Counted from the stretch's first letter, positions 23,726 through 33,312 are shown. The stretch is DNA of 35,888 bases from Peptococcaceae bacterium (GCA_012839895.1 DUML01000061.1:1-35888), one strand, 5' to 3'. A program made the numbers and translations. Notes: generated by a model from the sequence alone, not told the origin.

Positions 23726-24607
23726 GTGGCAATAGACAAAAGCAATAAACCACAGTCTTATATGTCTCTGGCTTTTAAACAATTTAAAAAAAATAAATTA
23801 GCAGTTATTAGTTTCTTTATGGTTATGGGGATCATGCTCCTGGGGGTTTTTGCTCCCTTAATAGCTTTGGAGGATCCGATTACCCCTGTTTTAGAAAATA
23901 AGCTCCAACCTGGTTTTTGGGCAGGCAATAAGTCCCATCCTTTAGGGACAGACGAATTGGGGCGAGACATTTTTAGCAGAATTGTCTATGGTACCAGGAT
24001 ATCTCTTAAAGTTGGCTACATGGTTATTGCTATAACGGCAGTCCTGGGAATTAGCCTAGGGCTTATTTCAGCTTATTATGGGAAGCTTATTGATTTGCTG
24101 TTAATGCGCATTACTGATATTTTCTTATCTTTCCCACCCCTTTTGTTGGCTTTAGCTGTTGTAGCCATTCTCGGAACAGGCCTGGAAAAAGCGATGTTGG
24201 CCATTGCTTTGATCTATATTCCCCAAATGGCCAGAATAGTGCGCAGTGTTGTGTTGACTGTCAAAGAATTACCCTATGTAGAAGCCAGCCGGGCCTTGGG
24301 TGCGGGAAACCTGCGCATAATTGTCTGTCATATTTTGCCTAATATCCTGGCGCCCACAGTGGTTTATTTAACTCTCCTGCTGGCGGACGCTATCTTGTAT
24401 ACTGCAGCTCTAGGCTTTTTGGGTATCGGCATTGACCCTTCCACTCCGGAATGGGGAGCAATGTTAAGTAACGGCAGAGACTATCTTCTTTTGGGATATT
24501 GGTGGGTTACTGTTTTCCCTGGCCTGATGATTGCGCTCTCCGTGCTTTCCTTTAACCTTTTTGGGGACGGCTTAAGGGAAGCACTTGACCCCAAAATGGA
24601 CATTTAG
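23726..24607 (+). CDS. Peptide ABC transporter permease, DppC/OppC type
   Basis: This 293-residue permease has the DppC N-terminal helix AVISFFMVMGIMLLGVFAPL, then HPLGTDELGRDIFSRIVYGT, a hallmark of the subfamily, and an EAA loop EASRALGAGNLRIIVCHILPN. It ends FNLFGDGLREALDPKMDI. GTG 23726 has AGGTGGTG 6 bases upstream. A longer frame opening at TTG 23687 would overlap the previous gene and lacks a ribosome-binding site. It forms the second half of the membrane channel. Confidence 0.92.
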   Translation: MAIDKSNKPQSYMSLAFKQFKKNKLAVISFFMVMGIMLLGVFAPLIALEDPITPVLENKLQPGFWAGNKSHPLGTDELGRDIFSRIVYGTRISLKVGYMVIAITAVLGISLGLISAYYGKLIDLLLMRITDIFLSFPPLLLALAVVAILGTGLEKAMLAIALIYIPQMARIVRSVVLTVKELPYVEASRALGAGNLRIIVCHILPNILAPTVVYLTLLLADAILYTAALGFLGIGIDPSTPEWGAMLSNGRDYLLLGYWWVTVFPGLMIALSVLSFNLFGDGLREALDPKMDI

Positions 24608-24617
24608 GAGGGTTAAG

Positions 24618-25577
24618 ATGGAACCTGTTCTAAAGATAAAGGACTTAAAAGTCGGATTTCCAACAGATACCGGTTGCCTTCAAGCTGTGGACGGTATAGA
24701 CATTGCTATCGATGAAGGTGAAACTTTGGGTTTAGTTGGGGAATCAGGCTGCGGTAAGAGTGTTACTTCTCTGGCGATTATGGGTTTACTGCCGGAAAAA
24801 ACTAAGGTCAGTGGTGAAATATATTTTCAGGGAGAGAACTTGTTAACTAAAAGCGAAAAAGAAATGGAAAAAATCCGCGGAGACCAAATCTCCATGATAT
24901 TTCAGGATCCAATGACCTCCTTAAACCCAGTTCTCTCTATTTCCGAACAAATCGAAGAAGTGTTTTATTACCATCAGGGTGGTACAAAGAAAGAAGTAAA
25001 ACAAAAAGTCCTGGAGTTAATAGATTTGGTTAAAATTCCTGATGGTAAACGCAGGATAGCAGAGTATCCCCATCAAATGAGCGGGGGTATCTGCCAAAGG
25101 ATTATGATTGCTATGGCTCTTGCATGTAAGCCTAAGCTGCTTATAGCCGACGAACCGACTACGGCTTTAGATGTCACTGTCCAGGCTCAGATCCTTTCAT
25201 TAATAAAAGAACTGCAAAATAAGCTTACCACCGCTGTGTTAATGATATCCCATGATTTGGGTGTTATTGCCCAAATAACAGATAAAGTAGCGGTGATGTA
25301 CGCGGGGCAAATCGTGGAATACGCTTCTACCGCAGAATTATTTGCTAACCCTAAACATCCTTATACTGTGGGATTAATGGAGACAATTCCCAGAATCGAC
25401 ATAAGCCAAAGCCAATTAAAAGAAATTCCCGGAATGGTTCCTGACCTTTCCCAAAGTTTTCAAGGCTGCCGTTTTTATCCTCGTTGCCCGCAAGCAAAAG
25501 CTAAATGCCGCTTGGAAAGTGTGCCTTTGGTAGAGGACGGGGAAACCAAAGTAAGATGCCTACTTTATTCTAATTAG
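24618..25577 (+). CDS. Peptide ABC transporter ATPase, DppD/OppD type
   Basis: This 319-residue cytosolic ATPase has Walker [10 protein letters not shown]-loop [12 protein letters not shown], Walker [13 protein letters not shown] and switch His in [10 protein letters not shown]. The signature reads [15 protein letters not shown]; most relatives have MSGGMRQR, so a Cys replaces the usual Arg. The C-terminal oligopeptide region ending [15 protein letters not shown] holds the four cysteines typical of the subfamily and often bound to a FeS cluster. ATG 24618 follows AGGAGGG. It powers import together with the next gene. Confidence 0.93.
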   Translation: MEPVLKIKDLKVGFPTDTGCLQAVDGIDIAIDEGETLGLVGESGCGKSVTSLAIMGLLPEKTKVSGEIYFQGENLLTKSEKEMEKIRGDQISMIFQDPMTSLNPVLSISEQIEEVFYYHQGGTKKEVKQKVLELIDLVKIPDGKRRIAEYPHQMSGGICQRIMIAMALACKPKLLIADEPTTALDVTVQAQILSLIKELQNKLTTAVLMISHDLGVIAQITDKVAVMYAGQIVEYASTAELFANPKHPYTVGLMETIPRIDISQSQLKEIPGMVPDLSQSFQGCRFYPRCPQAKAKCRLESVPLVEDGETKVRCLLYSN

Positions 25578-25587
25578 GAGCTGGAAG

Positions 25588-26568
25588 ATGCATAGAGAGA
25601 AAATATTGGAAGTACAAGGCTTAACAAAATATTTCCCAATAAAAAAAGGGGTATTAAGCCGTAAGGTTGATTGGTTAAGAGCAGTTTATAATGTCAATTT
25701 TTCCGTTGACAAAGGTGAAACCTTTGCTTTAGTAGGTGAAAGCGGCTGCGGCAAATCTACTACCCGCAAACTCCTTTTAAGGCTCTTAGAAGCTGATAGG
25801 GGTCAGGTCTTCTTTAAAGGGAAAAATATTTTTAAACTTGATTCTGCTTCTTTAAGAGAACTAAGAAAAAACCTCCAAGTAGTATTTCAAGATCCCTACG
25901 CTTCCCTCAATCCCAAATGGCGAATTGGCAGTATTATTGAAGAACCTTTACGCATTCATAAAATTGGCAGTCCTGCTGAAAGGCGGGCGAGGGTGGAAGA
26001 GCTGATGTCCATGGTAGGTTTATACCCCGAATACTATAACCGCTATCCTCATGAATTTAGCGGCGGTCAAAGGCAACGGATCGGCATCGCTCGAGCTTTG
26101 GCTTTAAATCCGGAAGTTATTATTGCTGATGAGCCGGTATCTGCTTTAGACGTTTCTATCCAGGCACAAATATTAAATATGTTTAAAAATTTACAAGAGA
26201 AATTGGGCTTAACTTATATTTTTATATCTCATGATCTAAGTGTGGTTAAACATATTAGCGATAGGATTGCGGTAATGTATTTGGGAGAAATTGTGGAACT
26301 AGCCTCTACTTGTGAGCTTTTTCAAAATCCTAAACACCCCTATACCCGAGCATTAATAGCATCAATTCCGGTACCTAATCCGGCTAAAAAGAAAGCTTTT
26401 AAACAACTGGAAGGAGAAGTCCCCAGCCCTATTAACCCTCCTTCCGGGTGCAGCTTTCATCCTCGCTGCGAACTAGCCGGAGAAGAATGTAAACGGCAGG
26501 AACCGGCTTTATTGGATCTGGGCGAAGGACATCTAATCAGATGTCATCGTTATAAAGAAAAAAAATAA
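25588..26568 (+). CDS. Peptide ABC transporter ATPase, DppF/OppF type
   Basis: This 326-residue ATPase has Walker [10 protein letters not shown]-loop VVFQDPYASLNPKW, canonical signature FSGGQRQRIGIARAL, Walker B VIIADEPVSALD and switch His in FISHDLSVVK. Its C-terminus holds GCSFHPRCELAGEEC with the subfamily cysteines. ATG 25588 follows AGGAGCTGG, 10 bp after the previous stop. The two ATPases form the heterodimer that drives the permease pair. Confidence 0.94.
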   Translation: MHREKILEVQGLTKYFPIKKGVLSRKVDWLRAVYNVNFSVDKGETFALVGESGCGKSTTRKLLLRLLEADRGQVFFKGKNIFKLDSASLRELRKNLQVVFQDPYASLNPKWRIGSIIEEPLRIHKIGSPAERRARVEELMSMVGLYPEYYNRYPHEFSGGQRQRIGIARALALNPEVIIADEPVSALDVSIQAQILNMFKNLQEKLGLTYIFISHDLSVVKHISDRIAVMYLGEIVELASTCELFQNPKHPYTRALIASIPVPNPAKKKAFKQLEGEVPSPINPPSGCSFHPRCELAGEECKRQEPALLDLGEGHLIRCHRYKEKK

Positions 26569-26581
26569 GGGAGTGTTAAGA

Positions 26582-28162
26582 GTGTTTAGAAACAAAAAAC
26601 TTGTTTACATTGTGGTACTGCTGCTGTCAGCTGCCCTGGTAATGACAGGTTGCGGCGGGACAGGTTCACCACCTGCCTCGGGTGAAAAGGGAAAAGACGG
26701 GACCCTCATTATCGCTAGAAGTACTGACGCCGACTTAATTGATCCCGGGTTCGGTTGGAGTGAAGGAGATATCGATATTATCTTTCATATTTATGACGGG
26801 CTGGTAAAGTTTAAAAACGATGATCTGGAGGTTGAGCCTGCCCTGGCAACTGAATGGAAAGTCTCTGAAGACGGTAAAACTTGGACTTTTAAACTGCGGG
26901 AAGGAGTTAAATTCCACGATGGCACTGATTTTAATGCAGAAGCGGTAGTTCACACTTTCAAGCGGATCTTAGATGAAAATAATAAGTATTATGGTGTTGT
27001 GCAAGGCGGCTATTCCTATCTGGAATATCTCATGGCTGATGTTGTTGAAGATGTCGTCGCTGTGGATGAGTACACAGTGGATTTTAAACTTAATCAGGTT
27101 TTTGCCCCGTTTCTAACTTATATGGGTTATTATTCTCAATACATTGTCAGCCCGGCCGCTCTTGATAAATACGGAGCAAAATTCCCTCAAAACCCCGTCG
27201 GAACCGGGCCTTTTGTTTTTGAGAAGTGGCAGAGAGGAGAATATGTCCAATTAAAAGCCAATGAAAATTACTGGGGAGAGAAACCCAAAATAGACACTCT
27301 TATTTTTAAATGTGTACCGGAATCTTCAACCCGGCTTATGGAACTGCAAAGCGGCCAGGTTGATGTTATTAAAGCTTTGGATCCCGGCCAACTTAGCAAA
27401 GTGGAAGAAGATGAAAAACTAGAGTTGCTCTCCGTTCCTGGAGCAAATCTCTTCTACGCAGCTTTCAATTGTACCAAGGAACCTTTTACTAATCAAAAAG
27501 TGCGCCAGGCTTTAAATCATGCTATCGATATGGATAAAATAGTTGAAGTTATTTATGAAGGAAGCGGAACCAGAGCTATTAATTCCTTGCCGCCAACTGT
27601 TTTCTCTTTTGATGAAACAGCCGGACCTTATGAATATAATCCGCAAAAAGCCAAAGAATTATTGGCGGAAGCAGGGTATCCTGATGGCTTTGAGACCAAC
27701 CTCTATACCTTTATTTATGCCCGGCCGTATGTAGCTAAGCCTGTCCAAGTGGCAGAAGTAATCAAAGCCTATTTGGAAGCAGTCGGGGTTAAAGTAAACA
27801 TTGTCACTAACGAGTGGGCAACCCATTCTGATATTATGGATAATATGAAACATGATATTGGCTTAAGTGGCTGGTATGACATACCTTATCCCAGCAATTT
27901 CTTGAAGGCCATGGCTTTGGAAGGTGCTAATACAGGTTATATGCCGGATGAACTGGTTGAAATGGCTAAAGCTGCCTGGGCAACTTATGACCGTGCTGAA
28001 CAGGAAAAAATTTATAAGGAATTCCAACATAAGCTTTATGAGGCCGCACCTTTAATTCCTATAGCTCATAATAACTATACAGCAGCGATCAGTAAAAACG
28101 TCAAAGGTTTTGAATTGGACATTATCGGAACCGTAAGAGCCCATAAAGCGTATAAAGAATAG
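26582..28162 (+). CDS. Peptide-binding lipoprotein (SBP family 5)
   Basis: This 526-residue lipoprotein has a signal peptide ending in the lipobox VMTGC, so it would be anchored outside the membrane and deliver peptides to the permeases. The extracellular solute-binding family 5 core is clear: EPALATEWKVSEDGKTWTF, LREGVKFHDGTDFNAEAVV, FKLNQVFAPFL, PVGTGPFVFEKWQRGEYVQL and KVRQALNHAIDMDKIVE. GTG 26582 is chosen because AAGGGAG lies 8 bases upstream; the GTG at 26573 is part of that site. The gene begins 13 bp after the second ATPase. A hairpin separates it from the amidohydrolase. Confidence 0.93.
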   Translation: MFRNKKLVYIVVLLLSAALVMTGCGGTGSPPASGEKGKDGTLIIARSTDADLIDPGFGWSEGDIDIIFHIYDGLVKFKNDDLEVEPALATEWKVSEDGKTWTFKLREGVKFHDGTDFNAEAVVHTFKRILDENNKYYGVVQGGYSYLEYLMADVVEDVVAVDEYTVDFKLNQVFAPFLTYMGYYSQYIVSPAALDKYGAKFPQNPVGTGPFVFEKWQRGEYVQLKANENYWGEKPKIDTLIFKCVPESSTRLMELQSGQVDVIKALDPGQLSKVEEDEKLELLSVPGANLFYAAFNCTKEPFTNQKVRQALNHAIDMDKIVEVIYEGSGTRAINSLPPTVFSFDETAGPYEYNPQKAKELLAEAGYPDGFETNLYTFIYARPYVAKPVQVAEVIKAYLEAVGVKVNIVTNEWATHSDIMDNMKHDIGLSGWYDIPYPSNFLKAMALEGANTGYMPDELVEMAKAAWATYDRAEQEKIYKEFQHKLYEAAPLIPIAHNNYTAAISKNVKGFELDIIGTVRAHKAYKE

Positions 28163-28287
28163 GTTGCCGCTAAAGTCCCTTAAGAATCCTGGGTTGCCAT
28201 AGAATTTAAAGTTTGGGATCAACCAATAACCCATAAAGTAGATAAAATATTAAGTTTTAAGACTAACCCAATATTAGATAAAATAGG

Positions 28288-28326
28288 TCTGGGCAGAAAG
28301 ATAAATCATTCTGCCCAGAAACTTTT
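28288..28326 (+). terminator. Terminator-like hairpin between binding protein and amidohydrolase
   Basis: TCTGGGCAGAA (28288-28298) pairs perfectly with TTCTGCCCAGA (28309-28319), with a 10-base loop, followed by AACTTTT. The stem is strong but the T tract is short, so partial read-through is likely and could lower amidohydrolase expression relative to the transporter. Confidence 0.65.
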
Positions 28327-28353
28327 CCTGATTTCGTTTTTAAGGAGGAGCTT

Positions 28354-29559
28354 ATGCTTACAGTTTTAAAAGGGGCAACGATTTTTGACGGTACCGGCCG
28401 GGATGTTATTGAAAATGGATTTGTAATTATTAATGAAAAGGGAAAGATAGAGTTCGTAGGTTCATCCTATGCTCTACCGGACAGTGACCAAATTAAAGTT
28501 ATAGATGTCAGTGGGAAATTCATTTTACCCGGCCTTATTGATTGTCATATTCACTTAGATCTTCACGGGATGCCGGATACTTATGAAGAAAACCTGGTGG
28601 AAGACAAATTGAGAGCCATCCGAGCAGCTCAAGAGATGGAAGCAACCTTGCAAGCTGGTTTTACAACGGTCAGAAACGCCGGTTCAGTAAATTATATTGA
28701 TTTTAGCGTCCGTCAGGCGATAGAAAACGGCTGGCTAAATGGGCCGCGGATTTTAACCAGTGGACGCATCCTTTCTATTACCTGTTCCGGAACGGAATAC
28801 TTTGCCGGCATGTACAGAATAGCCGATGGTTATGACGAATTTAAAAAAGCAGCCCGGGAGCAGTTAAAAGAAGGTGCGGATTTCTTGAAAATAATGGCTA
28901 CAGGAGCTTTTATGAATCCCGGAGGGATACCGGGTGCCGAGCAGCCCGACTTAAAAGAAATCCAGGCTGTGGTGGAAGAAGCGGATAAGTTAGGTAAGTA
29001 TGTTGCTGCTCATGCTCACGGGGCCCAAGGGATTAAAAATTCTATTCGGGCAGGAGTTCGCACTATTGAGCATGGCACCTTTGCCGATGAAGAAGCTATT
29101 GAATTAATGGTTGAAAACCAAGTCTTTTTGGTACCTACATTTGCTGTAGATTATTACTGGATGAAATACGGCCTGGAAGGCGGCGTGCCCGAACATATGC
29201 TGGAAAAAGCAGAAGAAGCCAAAGGGATCAGTATCGAAACAACCCGGAAAGCCTTGCAGGCCGGTGTGCAAGTAGCAATGGGTACCGATGCCGGAACACC
29301 TTATAACTATCACGGGGGAAATGCAATTGAGCTTTGGATCATGGTTGAAGAAGGTTTAATGACACCCCAAGAGGCAATTTTAAGTGCTACTAGAACAGCA
29401 GCTTTAGCTTGCGGTATTGAATCCGAAACGGGCACTCTGGAAAAGGGCAAATGGGCTGACCTCTTAGTAGTTGAGGGTAATCCCCTAAAGGATATCAGCA
29501 TCTTAACCAAGAAAGAAAATATTCTTAAAGTTTTCAAAGAAGGCAAAAGTGTTAAATAA
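28354..29559 (+). CDS. Amidohydrolase, Xaa-Pro/Xaa-Arg dipeptidase-like
   Basis: This is a 401-residue metal-dependent hydrolase of the imidazolonepropionase/prolidase-like group. The TIM-barrel ligands are in order: His65 and His67 in DCHIHLD, Lys179 (expected to be carboxylated) in FLKIMATGA, His220 or His222 in AAHAHG, His240 in IEHGT and Asp312 in GTDAG. The small N- and C-terminal beta domain is intact. Relatives with this Lys hydrolyse dipeptides and N-acyl amino acids. It follows the peptide importer, so cleavage of imported dipeptides is a reasonable inference; exact specificity is not readable. ATG 28354 follows AAGGAGGAG. Confidence 0.88.
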   Translation: MLTVLKGATIFDGTGRDVIENGFVIINEKGKIEFVGSSYALPDSDQIKVIDVSGKFILPGLIDCHIHLDLHGMPDTYEENLVEDKLRAIRAAQEMEATLQAGFTTVRNAGSVNYIDFSVRQAIENGWLNGPRILTSGRILSITCSGTEYFAGMYRIADGYDEFKKAAREQLKEGADFLKIMATGAFMNPGGIPGAEQPDLKEIQAVVEEADKLGKYVAAHAHGAQGIKNSIRAGVRTIEHGTFADEEAIELMVENQVFLVPTFAVDYYWMKYGLEGGVPEHMLEKAEEAKGISIETTRKALQAGVQVAMGTDAGTPYNYHGGNAIELWIMVEEGLMTPQEAILSATRTAALACGIESETGTLEKGKWADLLVVEGNPLKDISILTKKENILKVFKEGKSVK

Positions 29560-29606
29560 TTATGGAAAGCAGCTATTGTCGGGCTGTTGGCACGTTTAAG
29601 GTAAGA

Positions 29607-29633
29607 TTGACAACTGAAGAATAGTGGTATAAT
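29607..29633 (+). promoter_or_regulatory. Promoter of thrS leader
   Basis: TTGACA (29607-29612) and TATAAT (29628-29633) are both perfect consensus, with a short 15-bp spacer. The -10 carries an extension, TGG before TATAAT (29625-29627), that can compensate for the spacing. Transcription should start near 29640, just before the T-box. Confidence 0.8.
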
Positions 29634-29640
29634 CTATATG

Positions 29641-29913
29641 TTAAATAAGCTAAAACAATGAAGAGGACAGTACTCTGAACAAGTAGCAGGCCAGAGAAAA
29701 ATGCCTTAGGCTGGAAGCATTTTCTGCGATGTTCGGAAGAAGACCACCTCGGAGTGCCAGGCTGAAAATTTGAGTAAGCCGGCCGTTTGTCCGCGTTAAG
29801 GGCTTTCAAGGGAAATTGTCTTGTGGCAGGGATTTCCTGGACTCAGGATAATTTCTGAAATTGGGTGGAACCACGGTGAGGATACTCTCGTCCCATAGGG
29901 ATGAGAGTTTTTA
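29641..29913 (+). promoter_or_regulatory. T-box riboswitch, threonine specific
   Basis: The leader carries the conserved T-box GGGTGGAACCACGG at 29863-29876. Stem I base is ACTCTG (29682-29687) with CGGAGT further on, an AGTAG loop-E-like segment follows at about 29691-29696, and GAAGACCACC near 29739-29749 holds an ACC triplet that fits a threonine specifier. Uncharged tRNA-Thr would stabilise the antiterminator and allow thrS transcription. The terminator at 29884-29913 is the off state. Confidence 0.92.
29884..29913 (+). terminator. T-box terminator of thrS
   Basis: ACTCTCGTCCC (29884-29894) pairs with GGGATGAGAGT (29898-29908) over 11 bp with one G-U pair and a 3-base loop, followed by TTTTTATA. 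It is the attenuator controlled by the T-box. Confidence 0.92.
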
Positions 29914-29966
29914 TATTTTTTGAGTTTAATTATTTGAGTTTATATTTTTTAAGGAGTGAATGTTAA

Positions 29967-31883
29967 ATGATTAATTTAACTCTTAAAGACGGTTCAGTAA
30001 AGCAAGTAGCCAAGGGAACAACCCTTGAGGAGTTAGCTCGAGCCATATCTCAAGGTTTGGCCAGGAACGCTGTGGCCGGCAAAGTGAACGGCGAGCTAAA
30101 AGACTTGTCTTTCCCCTTGCAGGAGGATGCTCAAGTCGAAATTTTAACTTTAGACAGTGAAGAAGGGCTGGAAATAATGCGCCATTCTACTTCTCACCTT
30201 CTAGCCCAGGCGGTTAAAAACCTCTTCCCTGGTACCCTGCTGGGTATTGGGCCGGCCATTGCCAACGGTTTTTACTATGATTTTGATTCCGAGCATGTCT
30301 TTACCCCTGAAGATTTAGAAAAAATTGAGCAGGAAATGAAGAGGCTGGCCAAAGAAGATTATCAGTTCACATGCCGGACAGTTTCCCGGGAGGAGGCACT
30401 CAACTATTTCCAAGAAAAAGGCGAAAAATACAAAGTTGAATTAGTTAATGACCTGCCCGAAGAAGCCCGAATATCCATGTATACACAGGGAAATTTTACG
30501 GACCTCTGTGCCGGCCCCCATGTTCCTTCTACGAAAATGATTAAAGCTTTTAAGCTGCAAAGCGTAGCCGGTGCTTACTGGCGGGGCAACGAAAAAAATA
30601 AAATGCTGCAGAGGATTTACGGTTTGGCCTTTGCCAAAGCAGCGGATTTGGAAGATTATCTCTTTAAACTGGAAGAGGCCAAAAGGCGTGATCACCGCAA
30701 ACTTGGCCTGGAACTTGATCTCTTCAGCTTACATGACGAAGGGCCCGGATTCCCCTTTTTCCACCCCAAAGGCATGGTTTTAAGGAACATCTTGGAAGAT
30801 TTCTGGCGCAAAGAACACCAAAAAAGAGGCTATGTCGAAATTAAAACTCCGATTATTTTACACCGTTCTTTGTGGGAACAATCCGGCCACTGGGATCACT
30901 ATAAGGAAAATATGTATTTTACCAAGATTGATGACCAGGATTACTGCGTGAAACCGATGAACTGCCCCGGCGGGATGATAATGTATAAAACAAAGCTGCG
31001 TAGCTATAGGGATTTACCTATCCGTTGCGGCGAACTTGGCCTTGTGCATAGGCATGAATTGTCGGGGGCGCTCCATGGCTTGTTGCGGGTCCGTAACTTT
31101 ACCCAGGACGACGCTCATATTTTCATGTTGCCTTCCCAGATTAAAGAAGAAATTATCGGAGTCATAGATCTAGTTGACTATTTCTATAAAGTGTTTGGTT
31201 TTGAGTACCATGTGGAGCTTTCCACCCGCCCGGAAAACTCCATGGGTTCCGATGAAGCTTGGGAAATGGCAACCAATGCTTTGGAAGATGCTCTAAAAGC
31301 AAAAGGGATGGATTACAAGATTAATCCCGGTGATGGAGCTTTTTACGGGCCAAAAATTGACTTCCATCTGAAAGATTGCTTGGGCCGGACCTGGCAGTGC
31401 GGGACAATTCAATTGGATTTCCAAATGCCGGAGAAATTTGATTTGACTTATATCGGGGAGGACGGGGAAAAGCACCGCCCGGTTATGATCCACAGGGTAG
31501 TTTACGGGAGTATTGAAAGGTTTATCGCTCTCCTCACCGAGCATTATGCCGGAGCTTTTCCCACTTGGCTGGCACCGGTTCAGGTGCGGATTTTACCCAT
31601 TACGGATAAACAAAATGAGTATGCGAAGCAGGTCCGGGATCTCCTGAGCGAGCAGGATATTAGAGTGGAAATCGATGACCGGCGGGAAAAAATAAATTAT
31701 AAAATCAGAGAAGCCCAGACCGAGAAAGTCCCCTTTGCCCTGGTAATCGGGGATAAAGAAGTCCAGGAGCAAACCGTTGCCGTCCGCCGCTATGGCGAGC
31801 AAAAAACTGAAACAATGCCCTTTGGTGATTTTGTCGCTTTAATAAAAGACGAAATCCTAAGCAAGAAAATTAGGCAAATCTGA
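29967..31883 (+). CDS. thrS: Threonyl-tRNA synthetase
   Basis: This 638-residue class II synthetase is full length. A TGS domain occupies about 1-62, an editing domain (HSTSHLLAQAVKNLFP to about 225) follows, then the catalytic core with KPMNCPGGMIMYK, the motif 2 region GELGLVHRHELSGALHGLLR and motif 3 HRVVYGSIERFIALLTEHY. The anticodon-binding domain is at the end (AGAFPTWLAPVQVRILPIT onward). The zinc ligands Cys of MNCPG, His of HRHELSG and His of IHRVVYG are present. It charges tRNA-Thr. ATG 29967 follows AAGGAG. It is controlled by the T-box leader. Confidence 0.98.
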   Translation: MINLTLKDGSVKQVAKGTTLEELARAISQGLARNAVAGKVNGELKDLSFPLQEDAQVEILTLDSEEGLEIMRHSTSHLLAQAVKNLFPGTLLGIGPAIANGFYYDFDSEHVFTPEDLEKIEQEMKRLAKEDYQFTCRTVSREEALNYFQEKGEKYKVELVNDLPEEARISMYTQGNFTDLCAGPHVPSTKMIKAFKLQSVAGAYWRGNEKNKMLQRIYGLAFAKAADLEDYLFKLEEAKRRDHRKLGLELDLFSLHDEGPGFPFFHPKGMVLRNILEDFWRKEHQKRGYVEIKTPIILHRSLWEQSGHWDHYKENMYFTKIDDQDYCVKPMNCPGGMIMYKTKLRSYRDLPIRCGELGLVHRHELSGALHGLLRVRNFTQDDAHIFMLPSQIKEEIIGVIDLVDYFYKVFGFEYHVELSTRPENSMGSDEAWEMATNALEDALKAKGMDYKINPGDGAFYGPKIDFHLKDCLGRTWQCGTIQLDFQMPEKFDLTYIGEDGEKHRPVMIHRVVYGSIERFIALLTEHYAGAFPTWLAPVQVRILPITDKQNEYAKQVRDLLSEQDIRVEIDDRREKINYKIREAQTEKVPFALVIGDKEVQEQTVAVRRYGEQKTETMPFGDFVALIKDEILSKKIRQI

Positions 31884-31972
31884 ATTAAATTTACAAGGAT
31901 AACAATTATTTCATTAATCGCCTTTCTGGTTGCTACAGACCAGTTGCTACTTCCTGCGAAATTTAAACATTT

Positions 31973-32010
31973 AGCCTGCACCCCAAATATTAGGGGCGGG
32001 CTATTTTCCT
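31973..32010 (+). terminator. Terminator after thrS
   Basis: AGCCTGCACCCC (31973-31984) pairs with GGGGCGGGCT (31993-32002) with one bulged A and one G-U pair, followed by ATTTTCCTTTT. The rest of the 308-bp gap up to the next gene is AT-rich and shows no other clear element; a weak TAAAAT near 32134 might be a -10. Confidence 0.75.
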
Positions 32011-32191
32011 TTTCACGGCAGCTTTATTCCTAGCAGCGTTATTTTAATTGTGCAGCTTAGGTTTTAGTGGCACCTAATTATTGTGGAGATATTTCCTTTT
32101 ACGTCATGTCTTTTTATTTGTCGGTTTTTCATGTAAAATAGGGAGTGTATTGTTGTTATAAAGAAAACCCTGGTTGGAAGGAATATTGGGG

Positions 32192-33154
32192 ATGGATAAG
32201 CTTGAGGATGGAAGAAAGCTGAAAGATTTGAGGACAGGAGATTCATTTATAACTTTTTTCTTGATTCGCAAAATCGAATGCAAGTTAACCAGTACCGGTA
32301 GCAAATATTTGGATATCCTTTTAGGTGATGCCAGCGGGGAAATTACCGCCCGGTTTTGGGATTGCAGCCCAGAGGAGGAAGCCCTCTTTGCGCCTGACAT
32401 GCTGGTTAAAGTACAGGGCTCCGTTGTCGAGTGGCAGGGCAAGAAGCAAATAAAAATTGAAAGAATCCGCCCGGCAAAGGCCGAAGACGGAGTGGATATT
32501 AAGGAATTTATTCCGGCAGCTCCTTATGACCCCGAGGAAATGTATGCTGAAATTATGGCTGCCGTCCAAAGAATTGGCAATAAAAAAATAGCTGAGCTGG
32601 TGGAGTCCATCCTTAAGGATGTAAAGGAAAGACTGCTCATCCATCCTGCAGCTCTGCAAAATCATCACGCCATGCGCTCTGGTCTCCTTTACCATACTTT
32701 AACCATGCTTAAAGCAGGAGAAAAATTGCTGGAGATTTATGATTTCTTGGACCAAGACCTTCTTTTGGCAGGAATAATTTTGCACGATATTGCCAAACTG
32801 GATGAAATAGCAGCCAATGAATTGGGTTTGGCTTCAGAGTACACATTTGAAGGGCAACTCCTCGGGCATATTGTCCAAGGTATCAAGAAAATCGAGCATG
32901 CGGCTCGGGCAGTAGGATTGGATGAAGAAACATCTGTCCTGCTTCAACACATGCTCTTAAGCCACCATTATGAACCGGAATTCGGCAGCCCGAAAAGACC
33001 GATGTTTCCGGAGGCGGAGATGCTTCACTACCTGGACATTCTGGATGCAAGAATGTATGACATGCAAAAAGCCCTGTCTGCAGTTCAGCCCGGAGAATTC
33101 ACTGACAGGGTTTGGCTCTTAAATAATCGGAAACTCTATAGAAAAAATCTATAG
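32192..33154 (+). CDS. YhaM-like 3'-5' exoribonuclease (OB-fold plus HD domain)
   Basis: This 320-residue protein matches YhaM/CBF1 in length and layout. An N-terminal OB-fold (about 12-95: LRTGDSFITFFLIRKIECK, GEITARFWDC, KVQGSVVEWQGKKQIKIE) binds nucleic acid. An HD domain follows with His in HHAMRSGLLYHTLTML and the metal pair in ILHDIAKLDE, then LLSHH and ILDARM. YhaM trims single-stranded RNA from the 3' end. ATG 32192 has AAGGA 9 bases upstream; TTG 32186 is too close to that site. It sits between thrS and infC, away from its common context. Confidence 0.85.
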   Translation: MDKLEDGRKLKDLRTGDSFITFFLIRKIECKLTSTGSKYLDILLGDASGEITARFWDCSPEEEALFAPDMLVKVQGSVVEWQGKKQIKIERIRPAKAEDGVDIKEFIPAAPYDPEEMYAEIMAAVQRIGNKKIAELVESILKDVKERLLIHPAALQNHHAMRSGLLYHTLTMLKAGEKLLEIYDFLDQDLLLAGIILHDIAKLDEIAANELGLASEYTFEGQLLGHIVQGIKKIEHAARAVGLDEETSVLLQHMLLSHHYEPEFGSPKRPMFPEAEMLHYLDILDARMYDMQKALSAVQPGEFTDRVWLLNNRKLYRKNL

Positions 33155-33161
33155 ATTTAAG

Positions 33162-33232
33162 AAAATTAATATACTAAAAGCAATTTACTAAAGCATGATA
33201 CTAATGCCTTGCGAAAAATTAATAAACTAAAG
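33162..33232. repeat. Imperfect direct repeat in YhaM-BMP gap
   Basis: AAAATTAATATACTAAAAG (33162-33180) recurs as AAAATTAATAAACTAAAG (33215-33232), 53 bp apart. No promoter is clear in the 158-bp gap. Confidence 0.45.
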
Positions 33233-33312
33233 TACGAAAGCCTTTGGATGTATATTGAGCTTTGGAATAGGGGCGCTAAATCCAATTACTGTTGAAATAG
33301 GCTCCCACTGGA

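Noticed and set aside
29589-29610. Sigma-54-like TTGGCACG before thrS
   Set aside because: No GC-containing -12 element follows at the needed spacing, and an extended -10 sigma-A promoter lies just downstream.
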